64,000 nt of DNA from Siphonodentalium dalli (GCA_032622095.1 CP136069.1:84838958-84902957), one strand, 5' to 3'; counted from the stretch's first letter, positions 1 to 11,064 are shown. Made by a program: numbers and translations. The notes: generated by a model from the sequence alone, not told the origin.

Positions 1-2
1 TA

Positions 3-2282
3 AATCTTGAGTGGGATGAACCTGTCACAGAAGACATTAGTGTTGAGTGGATGCGTATAAGTGAGGATCTTTCAGGAGCTTCAAGGTTAACATTCGAACG
101 CAAAATACTGTACCCATGTGACAGAGTGGGTAAATTAGAACGCACACTACACGTGTTCGCGGACGCAAGCACTAAAGCATATGCTACAGTAGCCTATATA
201 CAATGTTGTTCTAAACACGTGCCACGTCTGGTGATGGCCAAAACTCGCGTCGCTCCGCTAAAACAATTAACAATTCCGCAGTTAGAATTATCGGCCGCAC
301 TGATATCTGCACGCTTGAGTAATCACATCAAATGTAGCTTTACTGACCTCAAATTAAACACAGATAGCCAGGTAGTACACTCATGGATAGCATCAAATAA
401 GAAACTGCCAGTGTTCGTGGAGAATCGCGTTCGAGAAATCAGGTCATTGACTGAAGTAGCAGATTGGAATCTTTGCACATCTTCGACGAACCCAGCGGAC
501 ATCCCAAGCCGTGGTTGTTCAGTCTTGACATTAATTAATTCTAACATGTGGTGGGAAGGCCCGCGATTTCTCATGACCGACTGCAGCGAAAATGTGGCGA
601 TACATGACGAAACTGATGACTTGACATGCGATGTAACTGATAAGGTGATAGATGCGGCTTCCCTACAAACTCAAGTACAAGGTACCAACGAATTCCCAAT
701 CGACATGAACAAATTCTCCTCTTATGACAGGTTAAGACGCGTGACCGCGTTCGTTCTCAGATTCGTTGACAGGATGAAAGGCGGTAGGGAGAATGGCGGT
801 CGAACACTAAACTTGAATGAACTGAATCGTGCTGATAACATTCTTATCCAACGATGCCAACGGGATAGTTATCAACATGTGATAGATGACAAGAAGGGCC
901 CCCGACCTACAATCATCGATCAGTTGAGACTTTATATTGACGATAAAGGGATCCTTCGTAGTTCGGGTAGAATTGGCAATACTACTTTACCAGACTCCGC
1001 AAAATACCCAGCACTCTTGCCAACTCAGCATAATGTGACAGACTTAATCATAATTAGTTCACACAAGCTATCTCTACACGCGGGTGTGAACCAAACGACG
1101 TCCTACATCAGACAAACATACTGGGTCCCACGTTTGAGGCAAAGAGTAAAATCCCTCTTGAGACAATGTGTTACGTGTAAAAAGGTCATCGGGCGACCGT
1201 ATCAGATACCAAGGTCACCCAATCTACCGGAAATACGCGTCAAAGAGGCAGCGCCATTCGAAGTTACAGGTGTTGACTTTACTGGAGCTATTAACATTGA
1301 ACATGGACAGAAAGTATACATTTACCTCTTCACGTGTGCAGTCACAAGAGCAGTACACTTAGAAATTGTGACGAATATGACAGTTGACATTTTCCTACAA
1401 TGTTTTCGGCGATTTGTTAGCAGACGCGGGCTACCAAAAACGATTATTTCGGACAATGCTAAGACTTTCGAGTCCGCTTCACGTGAAGTGAATGAACTCC
1501 TATCCGATCCGCAACTTGTAGGATCCGTAGCTCGGCATGGCGTTAAATGGTTATTCATACCGAAGAGAGCCCCCTGGTTTGGTGGCTTTTGGGAGCGCCT
1601 AATCGGATTGACGAAGACCCATCTGAAAAAGATTCTCGGTCGTTCCGCCGTGACATTGAATGAACTCATGACAATAGTTACCGAAATCGAAGCGTGTATC
1701 AATGATCGACCGCTAACATATGTGGGAGACGATAAGGACCTTGTAGACCCGATAACTCCATCGAAGCTTCTAAATGGGCGTAACCTTGAAATGTACCCAC
1801 ACCACCGAGAAGACATTGACTTGGATGTAACATCGTACTCTCCTGTGAGAAAAGAAACACTGATTAGTCGATCAAAATCACTCGACAAATCTATCCAAAT
1901 GTTCTGGAAACAATGGCGTGACGAATATTTGTTAGCGTTGAGAGAACGTTACACTCGCGATCGACCACGCAATCCAGTAGTTCAAGTCGGTGACGTCGTC
2001 CATATTCACGATGAAACCACACGCATCAATTGGCGACTCGGTGTCGTCACCGAACTCCACGAAGGGCGAGATGGATTTGTTCGATCAGTTACGTTAAAAA
2101 CAGCAAACGGCGTGACCAATAGACCAATAGCCAAATTAATTCCTTTGGAATTTTCTGAAAACATTGACAATGCAGACGATACAACGGACGTAATTAGAGC
2201 AGAGACATCTGAACCGCAACACAATAGTGCGCGTCCATGGCGAGATGCAGCTGTAAATGCAGACGCTCGTATAAGAATGTAG
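3..2282 (+). CDS. BEL/Pao retrotransposon polyprotein, 3' part (RNase H, integrase, C-terminal domain)
   Basis: Open reading frame running in from the left edge, so the start, protease and reverse transcriptase lie outside the window; the first ATG is at 51 but the frame is open from base 3. Numbering from that ATG, an RNase H-like domain has acidic residues D38, E79, D105 and D150. An HHCC zinc-binding region follows (H338, H343, C373, C376). The integrase core has D409 in GVDF, D468 in SDN and E515 in FGGFWERL. A C-terminal domain (about 615-705) resembles the one usually found after BEL/Pao integrases. RNase H would remove the RNA template and integrase would insert the cDNA. All catalytic residues are present with no internal stop, suggesting a fairly recent insertion. 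The stop is at 2280-2282. It is probably a passenger in an intron or flank of the SLCO gene, on the opposite strand. Confidence 0.88.
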   Translation, partial: NLEWDEPVTEDISVEWMRISEDLSGASRLTFERKILYPCDRVGKLERTLHVFADASTKAYATVAYIQCCSKHVPRLVMAKTRVAPLKQLTIPQLELSAALISARLSNHIKCSFTDLKLNTDSQVVHSWIASNKKLPVFVENRVREIRSLTEVADWNLCTSSTNPADIPSRGCSVLTLINSNMWWEGPRFLMTDCSENVAIHDETDDLTCDVTDKVIDAASLQTQVQGTNEFPIDMNKFSSYDRLRRVTAFVLRFVDRMKGGRENGGRTLNLNELNRADNILIQRCQRDSYQHVIDDKKGPRPTIIDQLRLYIDDKGILRSSGRIGNTTLPDSAKYPALLPTQHNVTDLIIISSHKLSLHAGVNQTTSYIRQTYWVPRLRQRVKSLLRQCVTCKKVIGRPYQIPRSPNLPEIRVKEAAPFEVTGVDFTGAINIEHGQKVYIYLFTCAVTRAVHLEIVTNMTVDIFLQCFRRFVSRRGLPKTIISDNAKTFESASREVNELLSDPQLVGSVARHGVKWLFIPKRAPWFGGFWERLIGLTKTHLKKILGRSAVTLNELMTIVTEIEACINDRPLTYVGDDKDLVDPITPSKLLNGRNLEMYPHHREDIDLDVTSYSPVRKETLISRSKSLDKSIQMFWKQWRDEYLLALRERYTRDRPRNPVVQVGDVVHIHDETTRINWRLGVVTELHEGRDGFVRSVTLKTANGVTNRPIAKLIPLEFSENIDNADDTTDVIRAETSEPQHNSARPWRDAAVNADARIRM

Positions 2283-2929
2283 TTACAGGATAGTGACTCT
2301 GATTAATTGAAATTACATAATACATCAGTGATCTATGTTTACTATATCAAGTGCCTATTAAGTAGTAGTAACTATATCAAGTATTCACGTGTGCTTATTA
2401 TTTAGTTGTAGATGCATGTATATTACTTATTGGATTTAGAATTCCCCATGCATCTTTATTCCTCTATTGTCCTTCCTCTCAATCACCTATCACTGACCTC
2501 TATATTTTGCTCATTTAAACACAATAGGAACATGGATATGACATTCGATTTCAACCTATTCGGTCACTCCAACAGAGATACATGTATGTGTGATAGATTG
2601 ATAAAGATAATTATACCCAAACACAGTCAGACATATGCACCATAGCTGTTAAAGATATAATTGTTACAATATTAACATCATAATAACTCTATTTATTTAA
2701 TTCTTACAATGGAACCTGAGTCATAACAGATTATGTTGTTGTGTTAGCTGCATAGTAAAAGTTATGGGATGATTGAGATTAGAGACCAACAAACACCTGA
2801 ACATCTATATAAGTGAGGGGTGTATAGACCTTGATATTATATATGATTGATAATGGTTGGATATAAAATATTTTAATACAGAATTATCAGATAACTAAAG
2901 GAGAGATATGAGAAGGGTCAAATTGAAAA
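2283..2929. other. BEL/Pao 3' flank, LTR not resolved
   Basis: AT-rich, no credible coding. A 3' LTR is expected soon after the polyprotein stop. It cannot be delimited because the 5' LTR is outside the window and no clear polypurine tract or TG...CA pair stands out. Short direct repeats (ACTATATCAAGT) occur near 2341 and 2371. Confidence 0.4.
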
Positions 2930-4440
2930 TATTAGTCATAACATTGGATCGCGTACAGTATACATGTACCTATGGTTAATTTTATTCTAAGCTGATCATT
3001 GGAAAGATACAATGTCTGTAACAGCAGAAATATTATTAAATATTGGGTTAATATTCTCAAAACCATTCAATCAATACCAAAATCTATACACATGAAGAAT
3101 GTGTCACAATCAACCTGAATGAGATTATAAAAGTGATTGGGTGAAAAATATTTGACCAAAAAGTCAGCTTCAAGAATACCAGAACCATTATTATTATCCT
3201 GCAGCCCAAATGCAATAGAGGTAATTTCAAAATAAGATATATCCTCAAATGATGAATATTCAATTGGTGGCTTATAATTAATAGAAATTCTTAGTGAACC
3301 TGGCCTAAGGCGAAAGAGATAATTTTAAATCTGCGTATCAGATATGATGTGTCTATGGAATAGGTTAATTTTAATCCTGAAATACATGCAAGTGAAAAGT
3401 GGATCACGATCAACCTGGACATAGAATAGGAGAATGAACATATGATGTGTGGAGAGTGTTAATCATTTTCAATGACATCATATGATGGAACTAATGTGTG
3501 GATAAATTTTTTTCTCAAGATAAGACAACAGTGTCTCTGTAACAACAATTCTCTAAACAACCATGCTCCAGAACATCCTTCACATGGACAATGGACTATT
3601 TGTATTAATGCCATGAACATGTTTCAACAGGTTGGGTTAAATTACTATTGCACACAAACTGGAGTAAAGTATCATCAATCACTTAAATTTGACAGCTCTG
3701 GGAGCAGCAGTGGTTTAGCAAAGAGTATCCAGTGTCATTTTATGATCCCAATAAAGCAGATTACTGTGTAAAGTTGTTTGTCTTAAATTCTCACAGGGCA
3801 TATACAATAGGTAGTAAATTACTTGAATTATAAAGGGCCATAACTCTGTTAAAATATATCGGATCAAACCCAAATTTGAACTTGATCTGTATTTCGGGGT
3901 GAGGACCACATGTAGATCAGATGAAAAATGTTTTGAGTCATAGCAGCTTACGTGAGTTCTAAGTAAACATAAGTTTGAACAGGGTTAATTAAAAGATACC
4001 AAAAACCATACAGATAAAGAACGTGCTAAGAAAAACCTTGGTAAGAAATATGAGGCATATCAGAAGAAAACAGTTTGACTTAGATGGATCAGATAGCATT
4101 TGTGTGCAGGGTTAATTATTTTCTAAACCAATCAACCGATCGATACCAGAAACTATACAGGTGAGGGGTGTGTCATTATAAACCTACGTATCAAATATGA
4201 AAACAATCGGACAAAAAATACTTTGGTTACAGCATCGGATAGCTCATGCCTATGTGCGGATGCAAAGTGTTAATAATTTCTAAACCGATCAACCGATCGA
4301 TACCAAAAACTATACAGGTGAGGAGTGTGTCATCATAAACATGCACATAAAATTTTAACAAGATCCGATAAAACATATTCAAGTAATCGGATAGCAAGTG
4401 TCTACGGACAGATGGACAGACGGACGGACGGACGACGGAT
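2930..4440. repeat. degenerate tandem repeat, about 160-200 bp unit
   Basis: Phrases of the type GTTAAT...ATACCAAAAACTATACAGGTGAGG...GTGTCA..AAACCT recur at about 3045, 3365, 3985, 4110 and 4270. The last two units are the most similar, with a spacing near 161 bp. The array ends in a GACGGACGGACG run at 4417-4435. Similar tails end repeat arrays at about 10.86 and 15.34 kb. No coding function is apparent. Confidence 0.6.
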
Positions 4441-4487
4441 GGTTGATCCGGACGTCGGCATTATGTGTACCATACATGGTATGGGTA

Positions 4488-4622
4488 CACATAAAAATGA
4501 TAAAATTGTCAAAGAATGTAGGAAAATATTATAAAAATTGTTAAAAAATGTAAGAAAAAATTATAAAATTGTTAAAGAATGTAAGAAAAAATGTTAAAAA
4601 GTATTAATTTTTTATTTTTTTT
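4488..4622. repeat. AT-rich short tandem repeat, unit about 30 bp
   Basis: Four imperfect copies of a unit containing ATTGTTAAAGAATGTAAGAA. The same motif appears inside the TTAA element at 34457, so this stretch may be the expanded left part of a related element whose right part is the hairpin beginning at 4623. Confidence 0.5.
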
Positions 4623-4847
4623 TAGGCCAATGCATTCTCTTATATATGCGAGGCGACCTATGGTCGACTCGCATATATAAGAGAATGCATTGGCACAGGG
4701 CATAACTGTAACCATCACAATGTGGTCAATGAACCGGTTCCAATGATATCCATATTTGTATGGTGTTATTGAGACAGACCGAAGATATTTTAGGCTGTTG
4801 AAGCTTTGTTTGGACGTTTTTGGCCGTTTTGTTGGGTAAAGGGTTAA
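4623..4847. mobile_element. TTAA MITE family C (CCCTTTACCCAAC end), left arm replaced
   Basis: A near-perfect hairpin (about 4623-4697) built on GCCAATGCATTCTCTTATAT and its complement is followed by a long right arm ending GTTGGGTAAAGGG plus TTAA at 4844-4847. The arm matches, in reverse, the left arm of the element at 25984. No matching left terminus is present; the AT-rich tandem repeat stands there instead, so this copy is chimeric or rearranged. No transposase; non-autonomous. Confidence 0.65.
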
Positions 4848-5314
4848 AGGAACCCAATGCATTTGAAGTTGGTTATCTACGAGTACATTTAAGAATAAAT
4901 TGACCTTGTTCTAATTTTCATTATTTATCACTCTCAAATAACGAGACTTTGCATATCAAAACCATTGTTATGTAAACATTACAGTGGAATTACCAATCAA
5001 GGTCCAATGACATATCACAGTTTAATCAAACCCCTTGATAGTAAACATTGGAAAAGGTAAAAACATTGAAAAATATTCTCAAAATCATATTTAGACTAAA
5101 TTATTGAAATCACTACTTGATCAGCGAATTTTCTGACTATTCACTTTTAACAGTCCATAATAATGGTTTGAACATGTAACATTTTGTTATTAGAGAACTA
5201 CCAATGAATATAAGAACAATGTTAATCTATTTCTTCGTGTTCATCTTAGTAGTGATGTTTTTACAGACTTTATATTTTTTGCACATTTACCCACCACAAA
5301 TGCCTTGGGTCCCT

Positions 5315-5530
5315 TTAACCCTTTCAGTGCCAAGTCCGATTTTTGTATCAACCCATATTTCCTTGATCATTTTTCAAATTTATTGATTATAATAATGTGA
5401 TACGTTGATGGAAAGAGCTCTTAGAGCTCTTTCCATCAATGTATGACATTATTATAATCAAATAAATTTGAAAAATGATCAAGGAAATATGGGTTGATAC
5501 AAAAATCAGACTTGGCACTGAAAGGGTTAA
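5315..5530. mobile_element. TTAA MITE family B (CCCTTTCAGTGCC ends), full length
   Basis: TTAA at 5315-5318 and 5527-5530 flank near-perfect inverted repeats beginning CCCTTTCAGTGCCAAGTC. The whole element folds on itself around AAGAGCTCTTAGAGCTCTT. TTAA target sites and CCC/GGG termini are typical of piggyBac-type insertion. No coding capacity. Confidence 0.85.
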
Positions 5531-5644
5531 ATTACTACTTTCCCAAGCATTTAAATGTCTATTGAAAAAAGAACAAATTGGAAGACCTAGCTGCCAACAA
5601 TGTAGAAGTGAATTGATTGCGGGATGTTCAGAGGGATGATAACA

Positions 5645-5872
5645 TTACAAATTGCCGACAATTGAACGAAGCGCAGCATTTCTATATCGAAACCAGGGAG
5701 CTGTAAATATCAATTTGAAGAAACAATCACGGAGTTCACGGATACGTTTATTCAAGACGCAGAAAGAAATCACTTTCCTTCCCGACTGAGACTCACTCAT
5801 TAAGATCGAGATCGGATACTTGTGGGACAAATTGGAATAATTTTCTGCTACAAGAATTTCATCTAATGGCAA
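5645..5872 (-). other. unrecognised 75-residue reading frame in foldback spacer
   Basis: Open frame within the spacer of the foldback structure, with higher GC than its surroundings. The product is basic near its end (NKRIREL, RYRNAAL) and matches no family I can name. There is no signal peptide or membrane segment. The open frame may extend a few codons upstream. It could be cargo of the foldback element, a decayed exon or chance. Confidence 0.25.
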
Positions 5873-5933
5873 TTTAGAATGAAGCCTTTAGTGCAATGGA
5901 ATCTCTTTTGGAATGATCCCTCCCTTTCTCAAT

Positions 5934-5995
5934 TTAACCCTTTGACCGCTCAATGAACTCTACCATTCAGTTCTAATAGCATACATTGGAATTGA
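5934..5995. mobile_element. TTAA MITE family D, left-end fragment
   Basis: TTAACCCTTTGACC is followed by ACCATTCAGTTC and GCATACATTGGAATTG, matching the terminal 60 bp of the family-D copy at 41419-41654 read in reverse. The rest of the element is missing. Confidence 0.5.
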
Positions 5996-6726
5996 CTAAA
6001 CTTTACAGGGACTCAAAGCACTCGCAGTGGGTAAATATGTAAAAATTATCAAAGTCTGTAAAAACATCACCATCAAGAGAAATACAGATAAACATTTTTC
6101 TTATATTAATTATTGTGTTAGTTCTCCAATAAAAAAAAATTGAGAGTTGAAACCATTTTATGCAAACAAAACTGTTACAGTGATTTGTCAACAAACATTG
6201 TTAATAAGATATTAAGTTAAAATATTTTAGTCTAAATATGATTTTCATAATATTTTTCAATGCTTTGACCTTTTCCAATGTTTCTCAAGAGTTTTGGTTA
6301 AACTTTGGTATCTTATTGGACTTTGATGGTAATGACAGTGTAACATTAATATTTACATAGCAATGGATAAACAAAATCTTGTTATTGGAGAGTTAATAAT
6401 AATGAAAATAAAAACAAGTTGAAAAAGTTGATAATTTTTACATCTACTTGTTGATAAGATATATTTATTGACATAAAACACCATAGTGATAGGTAGATGT
6501 CACAAACACAAAGAACATAGTGGTATGCGAAACAGAAATAACAGTATCAAGTAATAATATTCAAAAGTTCGGCGTATATATATGTAACTATGGCATAAAA
6601 AACAATATATGTACACTGTAGTAGCACAATTGTATAATTAGGGGTCAGTAATAGTGTTCTATAACATCGTAGTTTAGTTATGGGCATGTGATATTGTTTT
6701 GTTACTTATATATATAATACTAGCCT

Positions 6727-7716
6727 TTATACGAGTGCCAGTCTCCTCATTTCAAAGAATGATAAAATTGCCTTACTTAAGATATTTGCGATATCGGATT
6801 TATCCGCTTTTAGTAGGAATGAGAATTTTTCTTGATTAGTCATTGCTATAAGATTGTGATTAGTGCATGCTATTTTATTGTATAATTGCGTTCTTTCTAG
6901 TGCGTAAAGTTGACATTCAGTGAGGAAATGAAATTCACTTTCGATTTGGTTTAAGTTGCATTGTGTACAACGTCTGTCTTCGAGTGAAACTATTGGCCTT
7001 TGATGTCGGCCCTTTTCTATTTGTAATGAATGGTTACTTATTCTTAGACGTGTTAATACTTCTCGTTGTTGGGGTCGACTAATTTCTGTGAGATATGATT
7101 CTAGAATAAACGAGGATTTCACTGTGCGATATGTACGTAATTTGTTGCCATTTGTTGATGTCGAGTCATCAAATATATCACGCAAAAACTTGTCTCTGTG
7201 TAATGCCTTAAGTGTATTTTCGGTGGCGGACACGGTACTTTGATTTGGTGTAACCATATTTCCAACAAGTTTTATAGTTAGGCTGTGTGGTGACTTGAAC
7301 GTTGAGCCATGGTCCCGCGAGAATATTGAAGATGCTTTCAATAGTGGGTTGATATCTTTGGCTTGGAGTCGTAAATGGTACTTGAGACAACGAGTATATG
7401 CTTCAATATATGCGGGATATTCACCCAACTCAGCCCTAACAGCATGATTTGAACTTTTCTTTCCGACAGATAATATCATTTTGCAGAATTTTAGATGAAC
7501 TTGTTCACATGGGGTCGTGTCAGTGATATTTAGGTCAGGCGCCCATATCTCACACCCATAGAGGAGTATGGGTTTGATGATCGCATGGAAGAGATGCAGA
7601 TATATATTTATCGGAAGCGGGTGTTTAGTATGTATTTGTGCTCGAATACAATGGAGGGATTTGAGAGCTTTGTTTTTTAGTTCCTCCTGTGCAAGACGCC
7701 AAGTACCAAGTACCAA
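6727..7716 (-). pseudogene. LINE ORF2 C-terminal part (thumb region and CCHC zinc motif)
   Basis: Continues the LINE product after the frame break. From RLAQEELKNKALKSLHCI onward it matches the region that follows the reverse-transcriptase palm in such elements (LFHAIIKPILLYGCEIW). Near its end it carries a zinc-knuckle-like CX2CX9HX4C motif starting CTQCNLNQ, the usual C terminus of this LINE group. The first residues (MVLGTW) read through TACTTGG-type repeats and are not ancestral. It ends RLALV at 6727-6747. It cannot be translated in frame with the upstream part. Confidence 0.8.
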
Positions 7717-7727
7717 GTACCAAGTTC
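7704..7727. repeat. TACCAAG triplet repeat at the LINE frame break
   Basis: Three tandem copies of the 7-mer AAGTACC/TACCAAG replace LINE coding sequence at the point where the frame changes. It looks like filler from a repair event or replication slippage. Confidence 0.7.
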
Positions 7728-9133
7728 AAAAGTTCTGACCCCATATGGAAAAGCGGGGTGGTTGGTGCTTTGCGTTTACATATTATCATTATTTTTGTTT
7801 TTTGTTTATTTACTGCCAATTTGTTGGGCGAAGAAAAAACATGTAATTTATCGAGACATGCCTGCAAACCTTTAGGTGAGCGGGAGCATAACATTAGATC
7901 GTCTGCGAATAAGAGATGATTTATTTCAGTGGTATTAATGACAGCCGGGTCACACTCTGGTGTGAAATAGCTGCCTATATCATCGATAAATATCTTGAAC
8001 AATGTGGGCGATATTACACACACTTGCCTTACCCCAGTTACTGAAGTTTTAGGTGGGCTAATGCCTTCTTTTGTTTTTATAAGATAGTCACTACGTGTAT
8101 ACATCGATTTTAACAAATTTAGCGGATTCCCGCTAATTCCCTTTTCTTGTATTTTTTGGAAAAGCTTATCTCTGTCTACCGAGTCGAATGCCTTTTTAAA
8201 ATCCACGAAGGCTAAGTATAATGGTTTGTTTCTATTCCTAAAGTCTTCAATTACAGTCCGTAGTATGTGAATGCAGTCTATTGTACTATGGTTTTTTCGG
8301 AAACCGAATTGGTGGTCACTTATAAGTTTGTTGGCTTCCAGGTATTCGTCAATGCGCAAATTTATTATTTTATTAAATAATTTTCCGATGTTGTTACTCA
8401 CAGCTATCGCACGATAATTGTTGGGATCGCTGCGATCTCCCTTCTTGTGGATGAGCGTTAATATGGATTTGCTCCAGTTGACTGGATATTCCTTCGAATT
8501 AAGTATATGGTTGAACAGTTTGAGGATTTCGTCCATCATATGTGGAATTATTAATTTAAGTAATTCGTTCGATATGTTGTCTTCGCCGACTGATTTATTT
8601 CTTTTCAGCGCGCGTAAGGCAGTACGAACCTCCTCTGCAGTTATGCTAACGTTATTGAAAGGTTGATTGACTTTTAATTGGGGATTCACTTTTCGGGTAG
8701 GGGATATTTGTTCACCTGTAGATATGTTGTCCCCATAGAGGTTATTAAAGAAATCCACAGCAGTATCAGGGTCTAATGTGTTGTTTTCGTTGTGTGTTTG
8801 TTTGTAATTAAACGATTTCAGTGTTGACCAGTACTCTTTTGGGCTAATGGATTTAATTTCTTGTAGCTTGTTAGTTAGATCACTATAGTATATACGGCGC
8901 TTATAATTGATAATTTTTTTATATTTCTTTTTCGCTACAAAGAAGTCATGTAAAATGTTTTTGTCAAATGGAAATTTCCGTAGTTTTTGTGCCCGAACTT
9001 GCATTGCTTCTTTTAGAATTTTACAATTTTGATCATACCACAAGCGTTTACGGCGCTTACTACCATTGCGTAGTGATATATATTTTGCGGCACCACGATT
9101 AATTTCATTTAAAATGTCATGTATATTATCCAC
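7707..9133 (-). pseudogene. LINE ORF2 reverse-transcriptase part, inactivated
   Basis: Numbered from the GTG codon at 9133 (the frame is open slightly further upstream, so this is not a true start). A linker region (1-150) is followed by reverse-transcriptase motifs: LTLIHKKGD near 226, NYRAIAV, QFGFR at 275-279, the first catalytic aspartate D311 in VDFKKAFDS, and LLFADD with D411/D412. The conserved RQG turn reads RQV at 369-371, a likely damaging change. The frame leaves the family sequence near 472 at a run of TACTTGG repeats and then reads out of frame into the C-terminal region. Confidence 0.82.
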
Positions 9134-9171
9134 GGCCTTTTCTGTGCCTTTATCGTCGGTTTTAAACTTGA

Positions 9172-9290
9172 TGATGATAGTTGTTTTACAGAATTTTATA
9201 AAATTTATGTTAATTCACATGAACCAACTTTGATGATAGTTGTTTTACAGAATTTTATAAAATTTATGTTAATTCACATGAACCAACTTT
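9172..9290. repeat. two-copy tandem duplication, unit about 58 bp, at LINE 5' break
   Basis: The segment beginning GATGATAGTTGTTTTACAGA and ending CACATGAACCAACTT occurs twice head to tail. The first copy merges with LINE sequence, so the duplication marks the 5' truncation point. Confidence 0.8.
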
Positions 9291-9304
9291 GAAGGCCTTG
9301 ATTT

Positions 9305-9626
9305 CACTAAATCCGGCCATTTATTGGACCATCTCCTTTTATACTCAACAAAATGTATGCAACAAATGAATGAATTTGAGACATGGATTAGTGAAAAATA
9401 CACTCAGGTGCTCTATGAACGATGCAAACAACATGGTAATTATAATGAAAATGAATTTATGACTCCAGCCATAAATTCATTTTCATTATAAATACCATCT
9501 TGTTTTACATCGTTCATAAGTAAATGGGGGTATTTTGCACTCATCTGTGGCTCAAATTTATTCATTTGTTGCATATATTCTGCTGAGTATAAAAGGAGAT
9601 GGTCCCATAAATGGCCGGATTTAGTG
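9305..9626. mobile_element. foldback MITE with CACTAAATCCGGCC ends
   Basis: About 322 bp. Long inverted arms start CACTAAATCCGGCCATTTAT and include GACCATCTCCTTTTATACTC and its complement. They meet at a hairpin around ATGAAAATGAATTTATG. No clear target duplication flanks it. Non-autonomous; family not recognised. Confidence 0.75.
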
Positions 9627-10505
9627 TACAGTACAACTTTAATTCTAGTGTTATCTAACCATTTGACTGCTATACATCAATACGGAGGTAAAATGTGATG
9701 CTGTATGATATATGTCCGTACTGTGTATGGACCTAGTTGAGCGCACTAGCAGACGGCCATCATTCATAGAGGGAACTTTCATAATATATTTTTTTTTATT
9801 CCAATTATATCTTTCTAATGCAAAATGGCCTTAAGTGGAAACGAGTGAGATTGTGTGTCAAAACAATTATAGGATTATGACAAAAACTTTCGCTGTTTGA
9901 AGTCTCAATAGAATCTGGATGTGGCTAAACAGATCTTTGGATAACTAAACGGTTGACAGTGTATGTGTGTGATTCAGGCCTTACAGAGGCTGAATAAAGT
10001 TTTGGATGAAATATATGGGCCAGAACTGAGCAATTAATAGTGACATGCAAATGACTAATAAATGAGCATATAGAAAAACACTTGAGTAATTTGCTTTAAA
10101 AATCAAGCGAGCTAGTAGTCCATGCAGTAATTAGAAAAATTGACAGAGAAATTTCATTGAAAAGCATAACGGGGCGGCTACCTTTAATTGTACAATGTCA
10201 TCATATCATATATTCATGAGGGCTACACATAACTGTATCGACTATCAAGCAGCTGTACCAAGTGTAAATAAGCCCAGGGCAATTCTGGTATACTGTACAT
10301 CAGAGTGGTCGGCTCAAGAGTCAAAACCTGTTTAATATGTATTATGATGTATTATGAAGGATTCTCCAAACAGTTATAAAGTATATTTTGGAAAGCTCTA
10401 TTATGCATCTGGAGGGTTGTTCTGGAAATATTAACAGATGACATACAGGACACAATAGCATCGATGGGGCATGGATAAATATGTCTGCTAGTTAACTTGA
10501 AAATT
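9627..10505. other. intronic or intergenic, nothing recognised
   Basis: AT-rich sequence with no credible reading frame or repeat structure that I can identify. Confidence 0.4.
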
Positions 10506-10865
10506 GCTATTAAATCAGGCAAATTCTAAGTCGAAAAAGCACTGTAACTCATGTAAAAATAATTGGTCGGCCATATATTCGAACTTGGCCTGTAGTATTG
10601 GATCAGAAACACGCATAACAACTTTTGTTCTGCTCAAATAATCCAAACTGAAGTTAACAGTCAGAAATCAAAATGCTATAAAATCGGGAAAATTCAAAGT
10701 AGTAGAATGGCGGTAACTCATGTAAAAATAATTGAAACCGGAACCCAATATTCGAACTTGGGCTGTATAGTATTTGATCAGAAACAAACATAACAACTTT
10801 TGCCCTGATCAAATAATCCAAACTGGATTTATCGGTCGGAAACCAAAAATGTTAACAGACAGACA
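10506..10865. repeat. two degenerate tandem units of about 172 bp
   Basis: Blocks containing AACTCATGTAAAAATAATTG, TATTCGAACTTGG, GATCAGAAAC and AAATAATCCAAACTG occur twice, starting near 10513 and 10682. They end in an ACAGACAGACAGATGGATG run. Confidence 0.7.
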
Positions 10866-10902
10866 GATGGATGTAAGACAGACAGATAATATACAGTTTG
10901 AT

Positions 10903-11064
10903 GGACTATTCTAACTGGCATATAAAAAGATAATACTAGTGCAGAAGGATTAATTTTCATTGGTGGGAAATGTTCAGATAATAAGTTCAACAAATGGCCT
11001 AGTTGAACTTATTGTCTGAACACTTCCTATTAAGGGATCTTCTACCACTTCATTCAGTGTAGAA
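10903..11064. mobile_element. TTAA MITE family D, degenerate fragment
   Basis: Contains the family-D hairpin GGAAATGTTCAGATAATAAG with its complementary arm GAACTTATTGTCTGAACACT and the end motif TTCATTCAGTGTAGAAT. Neither TTAA end is intact. Confidence 0.55.

Larger units (their letters stand above)
4895..6428. mobile_element. 1.5-kb foldback structure with about 420-bp inverted arms
   Basis: The left arm (about 4895-5310) aligns to the reverse complement of the right arm (about 6010-6428) over its whole length. Shared blocks include AACATTGGAAAAGGT, ATCATATTTAGACTAAA and GATGTTTTTACAGACTTT. Arms differ by scattered substitutions and small indels, so the event is not very recent. The central spacer holds an unrecognised 75-residue reading frame. 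A TTAA MITE (5315-5530) sits at the inner end of the left arm. It could be a foldback DNA transposon or an inverted local duplication. No target duplication was identified. Confidence 0.65.
6440..9190 (-). mobile_element. LINE (non-LTR retrotransposon), 5'-truncated and frameshifted
   Basis: A reverse-transcriptase region and a C-terminal region occupy two overlapping frames on the minus strand. A stop (TGA) lies upstream of the reading frame where a 58-bp tandem duplication begins, and no endonuclease domain is present, so the 5' end is truncated. After the final stop at 6727 there is an AT-rich 3' UTR with an AATAAA signal near 6465. Residue patterns (FVDFKKAFDSVDR, LLFADD, terminal CCHC) indicate a Jockey/CR1/RTE-like non-LTR element; the clade cannot be settled by eye. 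It probably lies in an intron of the SLCO gene. Confidence 0.85.

Noticed and set aside
1322-1888. 188-codon minus-strand frame under the integrase region
   Set aside because: Antisense shadow of the BEL/Pao polyprotein.
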